NCBI RefSeq assembly: GCF_002775205.1
Contig: NC_036446.1
Span: 141,501-205,500 of the forward strand
DNA: 64,000 bases
Source: Xiphophorus maculatus
Taxonomy: Eukaryota; Chordata; Actinopteri; Cyprinodontiformes; Poeciliidae
Direction of reading: 5' to 3'
Shown here one piece after another: positions 1-12,036 of this stretch (its first letter is position 1; each line of letters starts with the position of its first letter). A program made the position numbers and the translations under genes. The notes beneath the pieces are model-generated. The model made no database searches and was not told the origin of the DNA. It saw nothing but the letters and a program-made list of their open reading frames with translations.

Positions 1-163
1 GTTCTGATTTTTTTTTTTGCCAGTTTGTTGATTCTTGCGTTGTGTGTGAATTGTGAGACAGTTATTTTTTGTTTTTGGGCATGTGCACCGACTGATGGCA
101 CCTTTTGAATTTTGTTGTTCTTGTGACAATGATAATAAAGATTTATCTTATCTTATCTTATCT
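1..163 (+). mobile_element. 3' end of a non-LTR retrotransposon (LINE tail)
   Basis: The window opens with AT-rich sequence that ends in a GACAATGATAATAAAG motif followed by a short run of TTATC repeats (about 143-163). This arrangement is typical of the 3' end of L2/CR1-type fish LINEs, where the last bases are a short tandem repeat instead of poly(A). No coding part is visible because the element is cut by the window edge or 5' truncated. The family assignment is by resemblance only. Confidence 0.55.
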
Positions 164-851
164 TTAAGGCTCCGCCATCCTGAACAAGAACAATAAATTA
201 CCACCAGGAAAAATGTAAATATTCTGGATTATTATCATAAATGATTTTTAGCTGAAGCTGAAAGAGTTCCAGGAGCAGACTCCCAACAGGAAGTAGAAAC
301 AACTGTTGACAAAATAAAAGCTTCCTCAGCGAGCAATGTGAAAAGAGAGAAGCAGAACCACTGGTCCAGCACTGCTGGAGTCCTGCTGGTTCTGACCCAC
401 TTTCAGCAGCTTGTTTGCATTGGTCGGATAAAAGTCTGTTTGTATGGGGGAATTTTCCTGCCATAATCTAAGACCCTACACTTTCAGTCTGAAAGCAGGA
501 TTTCATTTCTTTTGTTCTCAAAACCTTTAATACTTTTGCTTGAATGTTCATTTTGAGAGCAGGACTTCATGTCTTTCTTCTAAAAACTTGTAACGCTTAT
601 ACTCAACATTCCTTCTCGCGCTCACACTCAGTCTCTGCTCGCTTACAAAACATGGAACTGCCTTTTGGCACAGTTGCCTGGCAACCTCAGCCCATACATT
701 GAAAGTGTTGTACTGGATGCGTTTGTTTCCTTCTAGCATGTGTGTGTGTGTGGCTACAATCGATTGTAGCAACCTGCGCCACCCACTGGATGTAGGGAGA
801 AACAACGACGTCAGCTTTCTGCGCCACAGTACATTAAACATCCACCAGGAG

Positions 852-1067
852 AGCTACTGGTCGCTAACAGCTACTGGTCGCTAACAGCTACTGATGGCTA
901 AGAGCTACTGGTTGCTAAGAGCTACTGATCGTGAACAGCTACTGGTCGCTAACAGCTACTGATGGCTAAGAGCTACTGGTTGCTAAGAGCTACTGATCGT
1001 GAACAGCTACTGATTGCTAACAGCCGCTGATCGCTAACAGCTACTGATCGCTAACAGCTACTGATCT
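852..1067. repeat. 17-bp minisatellite upstream of galr1
   Basis: About 12.7 copies of a 17-bp unit (consensus AGCTACTGGTCGCTAAC, with GAT/GGT and AAC/AAG variants) run head to tail. Units 2-5 (869-936) and 6-9 (937-1004) form two identical 68-bp blocks, so part of the array grew by duplicating a four-unit block. It lies about 670 bp upstream of the galr1 start codon and could be length-polymorphic. Confidence 0.9.
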
Positions 1068-1156
1068 TAGGCAGGAGTTCATTCACTCAACCAAAGACAA
1101 CATTGTCATGACATGATATCTGTCTGTCTGTGTGTGGGTGTGTGTGGGTTTGTTTC

Positions 1157-1390
1157 TATTACCTTGTGGGGACCATTTTCCTGACATATACTACGTTGTG
1201 GGGACCCACTGCTCCTTGTGGGACCGAAGCCTGGTCCCCACAACGCTGTTTTTGGGACAGGGGTCAGATTTAGCACTAAGGTGTGTTTTGGTTAGGTAAG
1301 GGTTAGGTATATAATGGATAGGGGTCAGGGTAACGGTAAGGGTAAGGTTTAGGCTGTAGAAATAAATGGAAGTCAATGGAAAGTCCCAGC
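1157..1390 (+). repeat. Interspersed GTGGGGAC / GGTTAGG repeat, copy A
   Basis: It starts with repeated TTGTGGGGACC blocks, one in inverted form (GGTCCCCACAA). It continues through a stretch rich in GGTTAGG and GGTAAGG and ends with TTAGGCTGTAGAAATAAATGG AAGTCAATGG. The same order of blocks recurs near the other end of the window (61868-62085) and a fragment lies at 60631-60700. It is probably a non-autonomous DNA element widespread in fish. No coding capacity is seen. Confidence 0.65.
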
Positions 1391-1685
1391 AAAGATAGCT
1401 GTGTAAGCAAAAGTATTAAAAGTTTTGAGAACAAAAGACATGAAATCCTGTTTCAGACTGAAACTGTGTGCTCTTGGATTATGGCAGGAAAATCCCCCCA
1501 TACATTTGTTCCGGAAGAGCCCACAGAACCAGAAGGACTAGTACCGGCTTTGTTCTGGACTCGGACCTGCAGTTTTACTCTGAAAGCCTCAGACCGGAAG
1601 CAGATCTCTGCGGTTCTGTTAAGTGGACGCGCTTCCAGCTGTTCGCTGAGCTTGGACTTTGCTGCCGGACGTGTCGGACCGAACC

Positions 1686-1712
1686 ATGGACCCGCTCTGC
1701 GCTCGGCTCTGA
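1686..1712 (+). promoter_or_regulatory. Short upstream ORF in the galr1 leader
   Basis: An ATG in a strong initiation context (ACCATGG) opens an eight-codon reading frame ending in TGA at 1710-1712. This is 27 bases before the galr1 start codon and in a different frame. If the transcription start is upstream, ribosomes would meet this ATG first and would have to leak past it or reinitiate. Whether this part is in the mRNA is inferred and not shown. Confidence 0.45.
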
Positions 1713-1739
1713 CCTCCAGCCGGCAGCCGGAGCTCCAGC

Positions 1740-2390
1740 ATGGTGCCGCCGGGAAACGAGTCGTACAGCTGGGCTGAGACTAACCGCACCGCGGGGGAGC
1801 CCGGGCCGGAGGTGGTGATCGTGCCGCTGGTGTTCGGACTGATCTTCGTGGTGGGGCTTCTCGGGAACTCCCTGGTGATGCTGGTGATCGGCAGGGTGAA
1901 ACCCAACGGAGGCGCGCGCCCGCTCAGCCCCACCAACATCTTCATCGTGAACCTGAGCGTGGCGGACCTCCTCTTCCTCCTCTTCTGCGTCCCGCTCCAC
2001 GCCACCATCTACTCCCTGCCAGAGTGGGTGTTCGGAGCCTTCCTCTGCAAGTTCGGACACTTCTTCACCACGGCCAGCATGCTGGTCAGCATCCTCACGC
2101 TGGTTGCCATGTCCGTGGACCGCTACATCGCCGTGGTGCGCTCCAAGAGCTCTGCGTGCGTCCGCAGCCGCAGGAACGCGCTGGCCGGGCTGTGCGTCAT
2201 TTGGACCCTGTCCCTGCTGTGTTCGGTGCCGGTGGCGCAGAACTACGTGCTCACCAACCACTCCAGCGCCCCGAACAAGACCTTCTGCTGGGAGGCCGGG
2301 CTGGGAGCGCCGCGGCGCGCCTACAAGGTGTCCATCCTGCTGCTCGGCTTCATCCTGCCGCTGCTGCTCATCTGCTGCTGCTACATCAGG
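1740..2390 (+). CDS. galr1: Galanin receptor type 1, coding exon 1 (N-terminus to TM5)
   Basis: Galanin receptors are class A G-protein-coupled receptors of the plasma membrane; type 1 couples mainly to Gi/o and binds the neuropeptide galanin. This exon encodes 217 residues: an N-terminus with N-glycosylation sites at N6 and N15, TM1 (GLLGNSLVMLV), TM2 (NLSVADLLFLLFCVP), TM3 ending in the DRY motif at about residues 127-129 (MSVDRYIAV), an extracellular loop 2 with NHS and NKT sequons and the FCWE cysteine, and TM5 (LLLICCCYIR). The start ATG has a good context (A at -3, G at +4). The exon ends after ...CYIR at a GTCAGT donor in phase 0, exactly where GALR1 genes are split. The exon is GC-rich, unlike its AT-rich introns. 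Confidence 0.95.
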
Positions 2391-3711
2391 GTCAGTCCAG
2401 CTCCAGGCTAATGTTTCACTCCTCATGCCGCCGTAAAACCCGCGTTAATGGCACGAGCAGGGGCCAAAGGCCGCGCGTAAACCTGCTGAGCCGTGCGTAA
2501 AGAGCTGCTGCGGGGCGCGCCGCGCACTCACCTGCGGCGGTCCGACAGATGACCAAGAGAAAGATAGCTGGCCAGAGCTTCTGCGAACTGGTTTTTAGGT
2601 TCTACAGGAGGAACTGGGTCAGAACAAACCACTGGAGCCGAGGTCTTTAAAGCTTTTGAAACCTCTAAAATCTCCGGTGTTTCAGAAACTTAAAGTTCCA
2701 GTAAACAAGTTCAGCTTGGCAGAAATTCCTTCACACAGCAAAAAAATGAAAGATAAAATGCTCCAAACAATGATATGTTTTCATTCTATGTTTGAGTATT
2801 TTCATGATGTCAAGAGTGAGTTCGGGTTAAAGACCCGCAGCGCTGTTGGGTGGTCCCAGTATGAGGTCTGTCAAGCTGGTCAAAGGTCGGTGAACTGGTG
2901 ACGTTGATGATGTCGTGACGGTTGGTCCATCCGGTCCGCAGCAGCAGAAACAGTTTATGGTTCTTCTAGAAAGGAATCTGAACACGAGTAGAAAGTAACT
3001 GAGCACAGATGAGGGACCGGGCGGCTGCTGGAGCTTCTGACAGTTGGTGCAGTTGGACCAAAGACATGAATACATAGACGCCTCGTGCAGCGGGTCGGTC
3101 CGCTGCTGCGATACGTCACAGCGTCCGCCATATTGAATGTGGCCTATGCGCCAGTAAGCTAATACAAGGAAATGGACCGAACTTTATAAACCGTCGTTGT
3201 ACAAAGTATTTGAAGTTAATACCTGTCGTTGACATATTTTGTCACACACACTAATATATTTGGGAATTAAGATGCTAAAGACAATATTTCAAATTTTTTG
3301 ATGTGATTATTTAATTGTTTAAAGAGCATAGTGTTTATATTTGGTGCAGCTGATTCTGATCAATCCTTTTTATACCCACATTGATGAAGACACACACACG
3401 AGTGCATTCATGAACATAAAAACAAACAAAAAGTGAAAGAAAAAAGTATACATTAACATGTGGATTTTTTTATACTGCCAACACCGGGCAGGTTCAGTCT
3501 GCTGCTCCAACTGTCCAGGTGAAGAATTAATATAGTAAGTATATAAAGTTTTGACATACTTTAAGTCAGACTAATCCTGAGTATACTTCAAGTTGGCTTA
3601 GGGTTAGTTCCCTTGAAGAGTTATTTTGGAACAACTAATTATGTGCTTAATGCAATAGTAATTAAATTGTAGAAAATCACAATTTAAAGTGTACTAAGTG
3701 TACCATTATAT

Positions 3712-4215
3712 CAATCAGTCAATCCAATTTTCTTTGTGTAGCACATTTCAGCAGCAGGCATTTCAAAGTGCTTTACATCATATCAAACACAGAAACACAA
3801 AGTCATAGAATCAATCAAAACATGACATTAAGTCAAGTTCCATCAATAAACTTGTAATTGATTACATTTCAAATACAATCCTAAACAGGTGGGTTTTTAG
3901 TTGAGATGTTAAAGACGTCAGTGTTTCAGCTGTTTTACAGTTTTCTGGAAGTTTGTTCCAAATTTGTGGTGCATAGATGCTGAAAGCTGCTTCTCCTCGT
4001 TTGGTTCTGGTTCTGGGGATGCAGAGCAGAACCAGAACCTGAAAGGTCTTGAAGGTTGATACAACAACAGCAGATCTTTAATGTATTGTGGTGCTAAGCC
4101 GTTCAGTGATTTATAAACTAACAACAGGATTTTAAAGTCTATTCTTTGAGCTACAGGGAGCCAGTGGAGGGACTTTAAACTGGTGTTATGTTCTCTATCT
4201 TCCTGGTTTTAGTCA
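3712..4215 (-). mobile_element. L2-like LINE, 3' fragment of the reverse transcriptase ORF
   Basis: On the - strand the translation carries VYKSLNGLAPQYIKDLL followed by a proline/arginine-rich stretch. This is the recognisable C-terminal signature of L2/CR1-group polymerases (..alnglaPxYlxdll). The lower-coordinate end (about 3720-3790) has the AAAGCACTTTGAAATGCC-type 3' end seen in fish L2 copies. Only a few hundred bases remain and the frame is degenerate. It is a dead, 5'-truncated copy. Confidence 0.6.
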
Positions 4216-7200
4216 GAACATTATATGCTTCTTTGGAACAACTAAAGTTATACTTAGTATACTTTAAGTGTATGGCTCTTATATAATATAAATGTGCTTG
4301 ATTAGAATATCTTAAGTGTACTCTTTTGTGATTATACATTTAGAATGTCTTCTGAGTATATTGGCATTACATATTTTATATATTAGTAGTGTGATTATTA
4401 CAGTTTGCTACAGTTACACCTTTGGTTTATTATAATTGCTAATGAAGTAACTTTTTAGTTACTTATTGTCTTTTATTGTTCTGCTTTGTACATTAATGCT
4501 TCACTGCAGCAACACATCAGAACACACAAGGATCCATTAACTTTACAGATGAAACTCATAACTTTCTGCTGTCAATATATTACCATTTTTCAAGGGTACA
4601 TTGCTAATATGCTATCACAGAATTATAGAAATTGTCAATATATTAAAAGTTTACAGACAATATTCTTATGAAAAATAGCACAATATAACAACAGGTACAC
4701 TTTAGAGGAAATGTGAAAAATGTTTCACCAAGGATTGAGTTTTGTTTTAATTTCAGTTTTACTCCAGACAAAGTGACGTTTCTCCTTCCTAAGATCAGTG
4801 AGGATCTGCAGAACATTCCCACTCACTGCACTTTGCAGAAACCTACAAAACAGAACAACAGAGCAGTTAAACAGAGAAAACTCTTGTATTTTAAAGGGTA
4901 CAGAAAAATGACAAAGAAAAAAAAAGTAGAATTTTAAGACGTTTTGGACTCCATATGTATGAGACATCATCAGAACTGAAGATGTTTGGACCGGATGCCT
5001 GGAGTGGAAAAACATTTCTGGGTGTTTAATTTACCTGTTTATGTAAGAAGTAGAAAAAATAGTCAGTAAAATCATAGAATCAGTTGATGTTCATTAAATA
5101 TGAAGCTGTTTAAACTGTGGACTTAAGGGAGACAAACTGCCTTAAATCTTTCCACCATGATCTGAACACGTTGGTCCCTGCAGGGTGGTGAGGGGGCCGG
5201 TGGGGCCCGTCTGCAGCCGGTTCACCCTGGACAGGTCACCGGTCCGTCACAGGCCCTGAAAGCTAATAATCAATAAAATGTATGAAAGAGAAATGGCAGA
5301 TTAACAAGGGGAATAAATTCTGTCCAGTTATTTTTAAATGAAATCATGTTTATTAAGCACTTAGTGTTGGAAACACAGCAGGTTCTGCTGTTAAACTGGA
5401 ACCAGCTGCTCAGGAAAAATCACAATCCTTCCTCCATGAAGACGATGTGCAGCTTCATCCTCACAGCTGGTTGGTGATCTGGTGGATCTGGTGGATCTGG
5501 TGATCTGGTGGAGCCAGAGCCTCTGCTGAGACAGGAAGTCTTTAGGTTTTCTAATCCCTCTTTCATCTTCATCTGCTTAGACTGAAAAAATATGTTGAAG
5601 ATAAAACAATGATGAAGGAGTTATAACAGCCTCACAATATCAAAGTGTCTTTGTCAAACTGAGCTTAATTAAAACCAGGTTAAGTTTATGAAGAAAACTA
5701 GATCAAGTGGCAACAAACAGCCTCCATACAGTTAGAACATGAAGCTGAATGATTGTTATAGTAAGAATCATAAAAGTCACAATAAAATTGATAAAGTAAT
5801 TATTTCTGAAACCAACGAAAGTTAGTTTATATCTTTACTGTTTATAATTAATGAAGATAATTAGCATTTTGAAGCAAACTTCCCAGCAGCTAGCAACACG
5901 TTAGCAGCCTTCGTCCCTTCGGCTCTTTTCGTGACCCACATTTCATTTCCATCGGTTCTTGTCCTGTTGTGTTGTCGTCTAACTTGGACTAGGACGTCAC
6001 CAGCTTTAATTTACCAAAACTACTAACTATTATCAAGGCCCTCTTTACTTTAAAGGCAATATTGTGCGAATAAAAATGGCAAATTTGAACAGCCTCTGTT
6101 ATCGTCATGGCTTTTCTTTTTTTCATGCTCTATTAAAAAAAACTAAAGGTGTGCAATACCGCCACCATCTGGTCTGGAGTGTGAACTGGAGCTAATGTCG
6201 TTCAGTAATGGGCTCTTTGCTCCTCAGCTTCCGCGTTCAGGGAAAAGCGGCTCAATCGTTTCCGATCTATTGAAAACGGCTCTTTCCACTGGGTGTTAGC
6301 AGGGCTTGTTCAAGGTAACAATTCATGATGAACATCGATCTGAAGCCCCGACAATAAGCTGGAGAAAGGTTTTAAGATGTTCGCCTCGTTATACAGATAC
6401 GAAGGTGAGTTTTACTTTCTTTAAACTTTGTGGCTAACATTAGCTTTAGCTTATGCTAGACATTTTTCTTATAAAAATGTGCTATTTAAGTGTCTAAACA
6501 TTTTTCATCCATTCTAACGGACAATATTTTACCTTGTTTTCAAGTATATTACGTGGTTTATTGTCGTTAGTGTCAGAGACCAAGTAACGGGGATTTTACG
6601 GTTCAGGCTTTTTGTTTCTGCAGCCTGAGGAACAACAAGCCCATAGCTTAACAGTAGAGCAGCTCTGGTGTCAGAGTTCTAGTTCAGCTGATGGTTCAGG
6701 TTCAGTTGTTGCTTTTAGAAAAATATGGCTGTGTTCCTTAAGGTCTCCATGTTATTTCGCTTTATTAGTTTAGCATGTTTCTTGTGAAGCAGGACGGTGT
6801 TTCCAGCAGTCTGTACAGGCGGATCAGTAGCTCGGCTGTCTGGCTCTGGTCTGCTCTCTGGTTCCCATAAACTCTTTCAGGCTGAATACAGAAGTGAGTC
6901 CATGGAAATAACACAGGAGGCTCCTTTACCTTCTGCTTTAGGCTGAACAAGTTGATCCGGAGTGAAGTGAAGGCTGTAAACTTTGCTGTGCTGCGTTAGC
7001 TTTAACTGGTAGCCACGAATATTTACAAGCCACCGTCTTCTTAATTCAGGACCGCTTGGAAATCCATGAAAACTTAAAATCCCATTATATTAGGAAGACA
7101 GTAATGTTCATAGTATTGTTTTATTTGAGTGTGAAATAAGACTTTGTCTTTTCTAGCTGTCATGGTAACTCAAAGCGGAATAAAGAGAGCCGCATTTGCG

Positions 7201-7736
7201 CATGCGGTTGTGACGTCAGCGCAGCAGGTGCAAAGAGCCCGTTGTGTTAATTTAGGTTTCTGTGTTTTTTGAGTGTTGTCCCGTCTACCTGTGACTGCTC
7301 CCAGCTGTGTCTCGTGTTCCCTGATTACTCTCTGTGTATTTAAATCTAGCTGTGTCTCTTGTGTCCTGTCGGTCCTCCTCTGTCCAGTCGTTATTTGTGT
7401 TTCCTGTCAGTTGATACCAGTGTGTGAGTCTTTGCGGCTGCTTACCTTTGCTGCCTGGATTATTTGTGTTTATTACAATTAAATCATCATTTACTCTTCA
7501 TACCTGGGTCCACTGCGTCTACCTCACCACCACACATCATGACACTAAAAGATAGATCTTACATCATACATCTGAAAATGGATTGGGTAAAAATAGCTTC
7601 TGTGTTTTCATTAAACTCAGTAGATCAGATTCGGAGAAATGTAAGTGAAGATATCTGCTACATTTGGTGTTAAGGACGGGTATTGTTTGTTCTGTCACTA
7701 AACTGTCAATGTTTGATATTTTGAGGCATGAACACA

Positions 7737-9532
7737 CAGGGGCGCCGCCAGGAATCTTGGGCCCCATGACACAAAATCAGATTGGGCCCCCCCTGTGCAA
7801 TTACTGTTACAGTTTCTTGAGTCTATCTGACCCATCAAAAGCATCACAGTTTTAAAGTCTTGCAACTGTCTTACTTCCTTTGGTCCAATACTGATAACTA
7901 GCACAATATTTACTGCTCATGAATTTTACATGTAAGTCGGAAACAGTATGCAAGTAGGTTGCTTAATTTTTTTATTATTAGTTTTATCTCATTGAAATGT
8001 CTCTCCTCACCAGCAACAGTCACACAATGTGCAAAATATACATAAACAATCCAGACTTTTCAAAAAATGCTGTGTTGTTACAGTTGCATTTTATTCAAGC
8101 TGCAGTTTACCACTTTAATAGAAAATATGTTTTCTCCATATTAGTTAAAGCTGTCACCATGTCATGACAGTTTATGAGACAGATAATCTGTGAAAACAAT
8201 CAATCTCCTCCACCTGCTCAATGAGCTGCTATTGCTAGCTAAAGTAATGCAACGTTCCGACCAAAAATCTAACCCAATCAGAACCAGGAGGAGGGTCTTA
8301 GTGCTGTCAATCAATAACCTCATTCACTCACTGCTAAATGTGCTAATGGTGGAGAAACAACTTATTGTTACAGGAAACCTGTTTATCTGCCGTCATTGGT
8401 AACTAGACTGAGCATTCACAACAAGCTGCGCTAGCTGCAGCATAGGGATGAGCAGCCACATGAGATTGTGATTGACAGCACTAAAACCCGCCTCCTGCTT
8501 CTGATTGGTTGTTTCTAGGTAGCACTGGGAGAAGGCAGAGGAAATAATTTTTTCACAAATTATCTCTCATGCCATAGTTTGACAACATAATGACAGTTTG
8601 AAAAAATATGTAAAAAATATATATTTTTTTTAATAAAAGTTACATACTTCAGCTTTAATTTCACTCAGGAGAGGAGAGAGGACGGTCAGGAGAGACGTGG
8701 CAACATAGATCTGTAATTTAGATGCAAGTTTAGGTAAAACTGTGTGGACTGGCTGCAGTCCAGACAGGAGGCTGTTTTTTATGATCATTTTATAAAGATT
8801 GTTTGAATTTCTGTCAGTAACAAATATATTGTTTTTGTTGTGTAATTGTGAAAAGAGCAAAGACAGAGAAATCCCTATAGACTCACTGGAATGATGCTAA
8901 CTAGCTTTTCATTGGATACAATGTTGCTCACCTTTTTCACTGGGACAGGGGTTAAAGGTTATGCTGGTATCGGGGTTAGAGCTGCTGCTGACCGACTCAG
9001 CTGTTGTCAAGTGTGGTAAACGGTACAGGGACAAGATAAATATATGAATATCTTGGTATTTCTTTTCCTTAATTCATTAAATGGTATGGAGGCCAACAGT
9101 AGTCTGTAGCTAAGCTAACTATGCTAAATGGTTGATAATCTCACAGTCTTCTCCTCTCTTGGAGAAAAACTGTTACAAATGGACACTCTTGTATTTTTCT
9201 CTCTCTTATCTCTCTGTTTTTTAAACTTGACTTTATTAATTTTCTAGGCAGCATAGAAACTGCCACAGTGTCTTCTACTGACTGCTGCTAAAAAACGTCA
9301 AGCGCTCCAAGCAGGAACGAACCATTTAGCAGATACGGGGGGAGTTCAGTGCAAATATGAATGTGTGCTTTTTGTTCTGGGAGGGGCAACGTTTAATTTT
9401 TACTGCTAAAAACAATTTTAAAAAACCACAATAACAGTAATTGACAGGACCCCGAGTTTTTTTTCTATTTCTGTAAAATAGGCCCTGTGGTCAAGGGCCC
9501 TTAGAATGGTCATCACTTTTCCCCCTGTACTG
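7737..9532. mobile_element. Degenerate hAT-like DNA element
   Basis: The left end reads CAGGGGCGCCGCCAGGAATC and a GGGCCCC block follows. The right end, read inverted, starts CAGTACAGGGGGAAAAG and has GGGCCCTT nearby. The flanking octamers TGAACACA (7729-7736) and TCAACACA (9533-9540) match at 7 of 8 positions, the target-duplication length of hAT elements. There is no transposase. Inside lies an imperfect inverted repeat of about 45 bp (8271-8315 against 8464-8510). Confidence 0.5.
8271..8510. repeat. Imperfect 45-bp inverted repeat
   Basis: The block from 8271 (AACCCAATCAGAACCAGGAG ...) is repeated in inverted orientation at 8464-8510 with only a few differences; both arms contain the same TTAGTGCTGTCAATC core. 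The arms are about 150 bp apart and could form a large cruciform or a hairpin RNA. They may be the ends of a smaller non-autonomous element nested in the surrounding hAT-like repeat. Confidence 0.7.
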
Positions 9533-10830
9533 TCAACACATTATACTTTATTAAACAGCATTACATCAAGTTTCACTATAAGGATTGTTATTTTTTTATT
9601 CTTTGCCATTTTAACAAAATAGTAAAAGATTTGTAAGGAACCTAAAAAGGCACTTTATTAGCCTAAAGTATACACTGAGGTGTCATTTAAAACTTACTGA
9701 AATTTCAGTATATTTAATATTTACTTTTAAAGTAAGACTTAATTGAATTTTAAACAAATTCTATTTTGATATATTTTAAAATATACACAATGTATTTAAA
9801 CGCATATTATTTCATTGGTACACTTGAGCAAATAAATGTTTTATTCACTTAAAATACTTTTATTTAATATATTTCTTAAAAGTGTATTTTGGTACAATTA
9901 TATTTAAGTGTGTTTAAAGGTATAATGTCAAAATTGGTAAAAGCACGCTGTTAGTATACTTTGTATATATTTATATGTAGTACACTTAATACTTAGTATA
10001 CTTAAAATGTACTTAGATAAATGTAAGTATGTTTGAACTATACTAAAGTGTTTTTTGTTTATTTTCATCTGGGTGGGAGCAGACCAGTGACTTCTGAGAC
10101 GTCCTGGTGGACACAGACAAAAGACAAATTATCTAACGGTGTAATAGAAAATTAAATCGTGGCTCCTTCACATTTTGGAAAAACATAAATTTTGAACAAA
10201 TAGGGGCATTGACTTGCAGCATCTTTACAACATTGTTAAACATCGACATTTTGAAACAGAAGACTGGAGAAAACCAGTCGGTGCTGATCCTGACTGACCT
10301 CTAAAACCCTCTGGTCATCAGCTTTGTCTTGTTAATAAAACTACACAGTATGAAAGTTAGCTAAGCTAACAAAATTATAACCAGAGTGGTTTGTTTGGCC
10401 CAGTTATGTACCTGGGAAATATTTCTTGGCTGTTTAGAAGCTAGATTCTAGCCGCAAAGCCAAGAAATTCTGCTCATAAAATGACATTATTTTCTTTAAT
10501 ACTTACCTGTGAAATGAAATGCTAATGGGTCAAGTTTATCCAGTTTTTACTGTTAAACGATTGAAACAACAAGAACATAAAGTATGGAGCTCCCATCGCT
10601 CTACTGCCACATTCAAAATGGCGGCGACGTAACGTTGGGCTCAGCGTCCAGTGAGAATAAAGATGACTGGTCCAGAGGTTGGTTCCTGTCTCCTTCCTAT
10701 CAGCAGCTGGCCAGTAGGGGGCGCTACACAACCTGACTTCATGCTGCCTGATGGATCTACTGATCGTCTATTGATCAGCATCGTTCTGCTCACATCTGTC
10801 TCACAGATATGAATACGTCGACACCTGCTA

Positions 10831-10867
10831 CTGGTTCCCTACTGGTTGGAAACCAGTAGGGAACCAG
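10831..10867. repeat. Perfect 17-bp foldback with 3-nt loop
   Basis: The arm CTGGTTCCCTACTGGTT is followed by GGA and then by its exact reverse complement. It lies 222 bp upstream of galr1 exon 2 within intron 1. Perfect stems with such short loops are usually recent products of template switching during replication. Confidence 0.9.
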
Positions 10868-11088
10868 ATGGGAACCAATAGAGAACCATCATATTGGTCT
10901 CCAAGGCAACAAGCTGTTTTGTAACAATCCTGCTAATTAAGGTGAAAATCTGGATAGGAACTGAATAATTTTTTGAAGCTTTCAGGTGTTGTGGAGAAGG
11001 TTCTGGAAACGAATTTGCCCTCTGCCAGACCAGAACCTCCGACCCAAAGCTTTGCTGACTGATCCCAGGTCTGCTGTCTGTCTTCCAG

Positions 11089-11154
11089 GTTTTGTGCCAC
11101 CTGCATAAAAAGATGAAGAACATGTCCAAGAGGTCCAAGCTGTCCAAACGAAAG
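11089..11154 (+). CDS. galr1: Galanin receptor type 1, coding exon 2 (intracellular loop 3)
   Basis: This is a 66-bp exon too short to stand out as an ORF. It is bounded by a TCTTCCAG acceptor and a GTGAAC donor, both in phase 0. It encodes VLCHLHKKMKNMSKRSKLSKRK, the very basic third intracellular loop, which resembles the VLNHLHKKLKNMSKKSEASKKK stretch of mammalian GALR1. This segment contacts G proteins. A separate small exon for it is the known GALR1 gene structure, which supports type 1 over types 2 and 3. Confidence 0.93.
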
Positions 11155-12036
11155 GTGAACTACTCTTCCTATACCTCCTCCTTCTCTTGCTCCTCAGGTC
11201 AGTGATTCCTCCCAGTGAGAAGAAACGTTGATGGAAGGAATCAGTTCATCAGAGTTCAGAGTTCTTCTGGGTTTGTCATCTGGGCTAGTGATGAAGAGGA
11301 GGCTGATGATGATGAGCTTCTACCGTTAAGACATTTGATCTCAACACCTCTGCAGGGTTTTGGGTCCAAGCCGGTCTGGTTTAGACACAGTGCTACCAGC
11401 AGTACCATATCCAGTCAGGTCTCGGTCCAGGTACTGGTTGTGGTCCCGGACCGGCTGGCAGGCGACAGAGAGCAGGCGTCCTGCAGCAGCAGAACCGGGT
11501 CGTTTACAGGTTCTGCTGCGCGGTGCTGCGGAGGAACAAAGGCTGCTGGGTAAATATTTAGACAGTGTCTAAGAATAGAGGAGGTTCCTCTGAAGTCTTG
11601 GCACAGATTCGCCCAGAGCGGCGGGCCGGGCTGGGTTCGGTCCGGTTTCTGGAACAACCTGGTTCTGCTTTATGGATCTGCTCAGACTGATAAGAGGCGT
11701 TATTAAATCTGCTGTGTCACCAGAACAAAAACATGAAGTCATAAAGCAGATTTATTAAGGAATCCCTTAAGGAGAAATGATGAGCTGCAGGAAACGGCTC
11801 TGACCCAGAGATCTGGTGACCCAAACCATCACTACACCGGACCAGAACCTTTCACCTGGACCATCCGGTCTGCAGGTAGTTGAACTTTCCCACTCAGAAA
11901 AAATTTCCTGTCAGAAAGATAAACTGGATTAAACTCAGGTTGCTGAGTTCAGAGAACCGGAACCAACGAAACAATCAGTAGATTGGTTCTGTTCACCAAC
12001 AGCGTCTGAGAAATGCAGAGAGAGAAGGGAAAAGTA

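Larger units (their letters stand above)
2391..11088 (+). other. galr1: galr1 intron 1 (8.7 kb), repeat-rich
   Basis: This is non-coding. 2391-3700 and 4220-7700 hold mostly AT-rich single-copy-looking sequence with no convincing gene. 5890-7545 looks like a mosaic of old repeats: a stretch with GGCTCTTT/AAGCGGCTC motifs, then a CATCATGACA end at 7544 of the kind seen at the 3' edge of fish LTRs. An L2-like LINE fragment (3712-4215), a degenerate hAT-like element (7737-9532), AT-rich sequence (9540-10080) and a foldback (10831-10867) are listed separately. I see no RNA gene. Confidence 0.7.

Noticed and set aside
1300..1370. Interstitial telomere repeat (GGTTAG-like runs here and at 61950-62030)
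   Set aside because: The motif is irregular (GGTTAGG, GGTAAGG, GGTCAGG) and forms part of an interspersed repeat present at both ends of the window.
1575..2426. 283-codon frame antisense to galr1 exon 1
   Set aside because: It is a shadow of the GC-rich receptor exon. The exon itself has clear GPCR motifs and splice sites; the antisense product has none.
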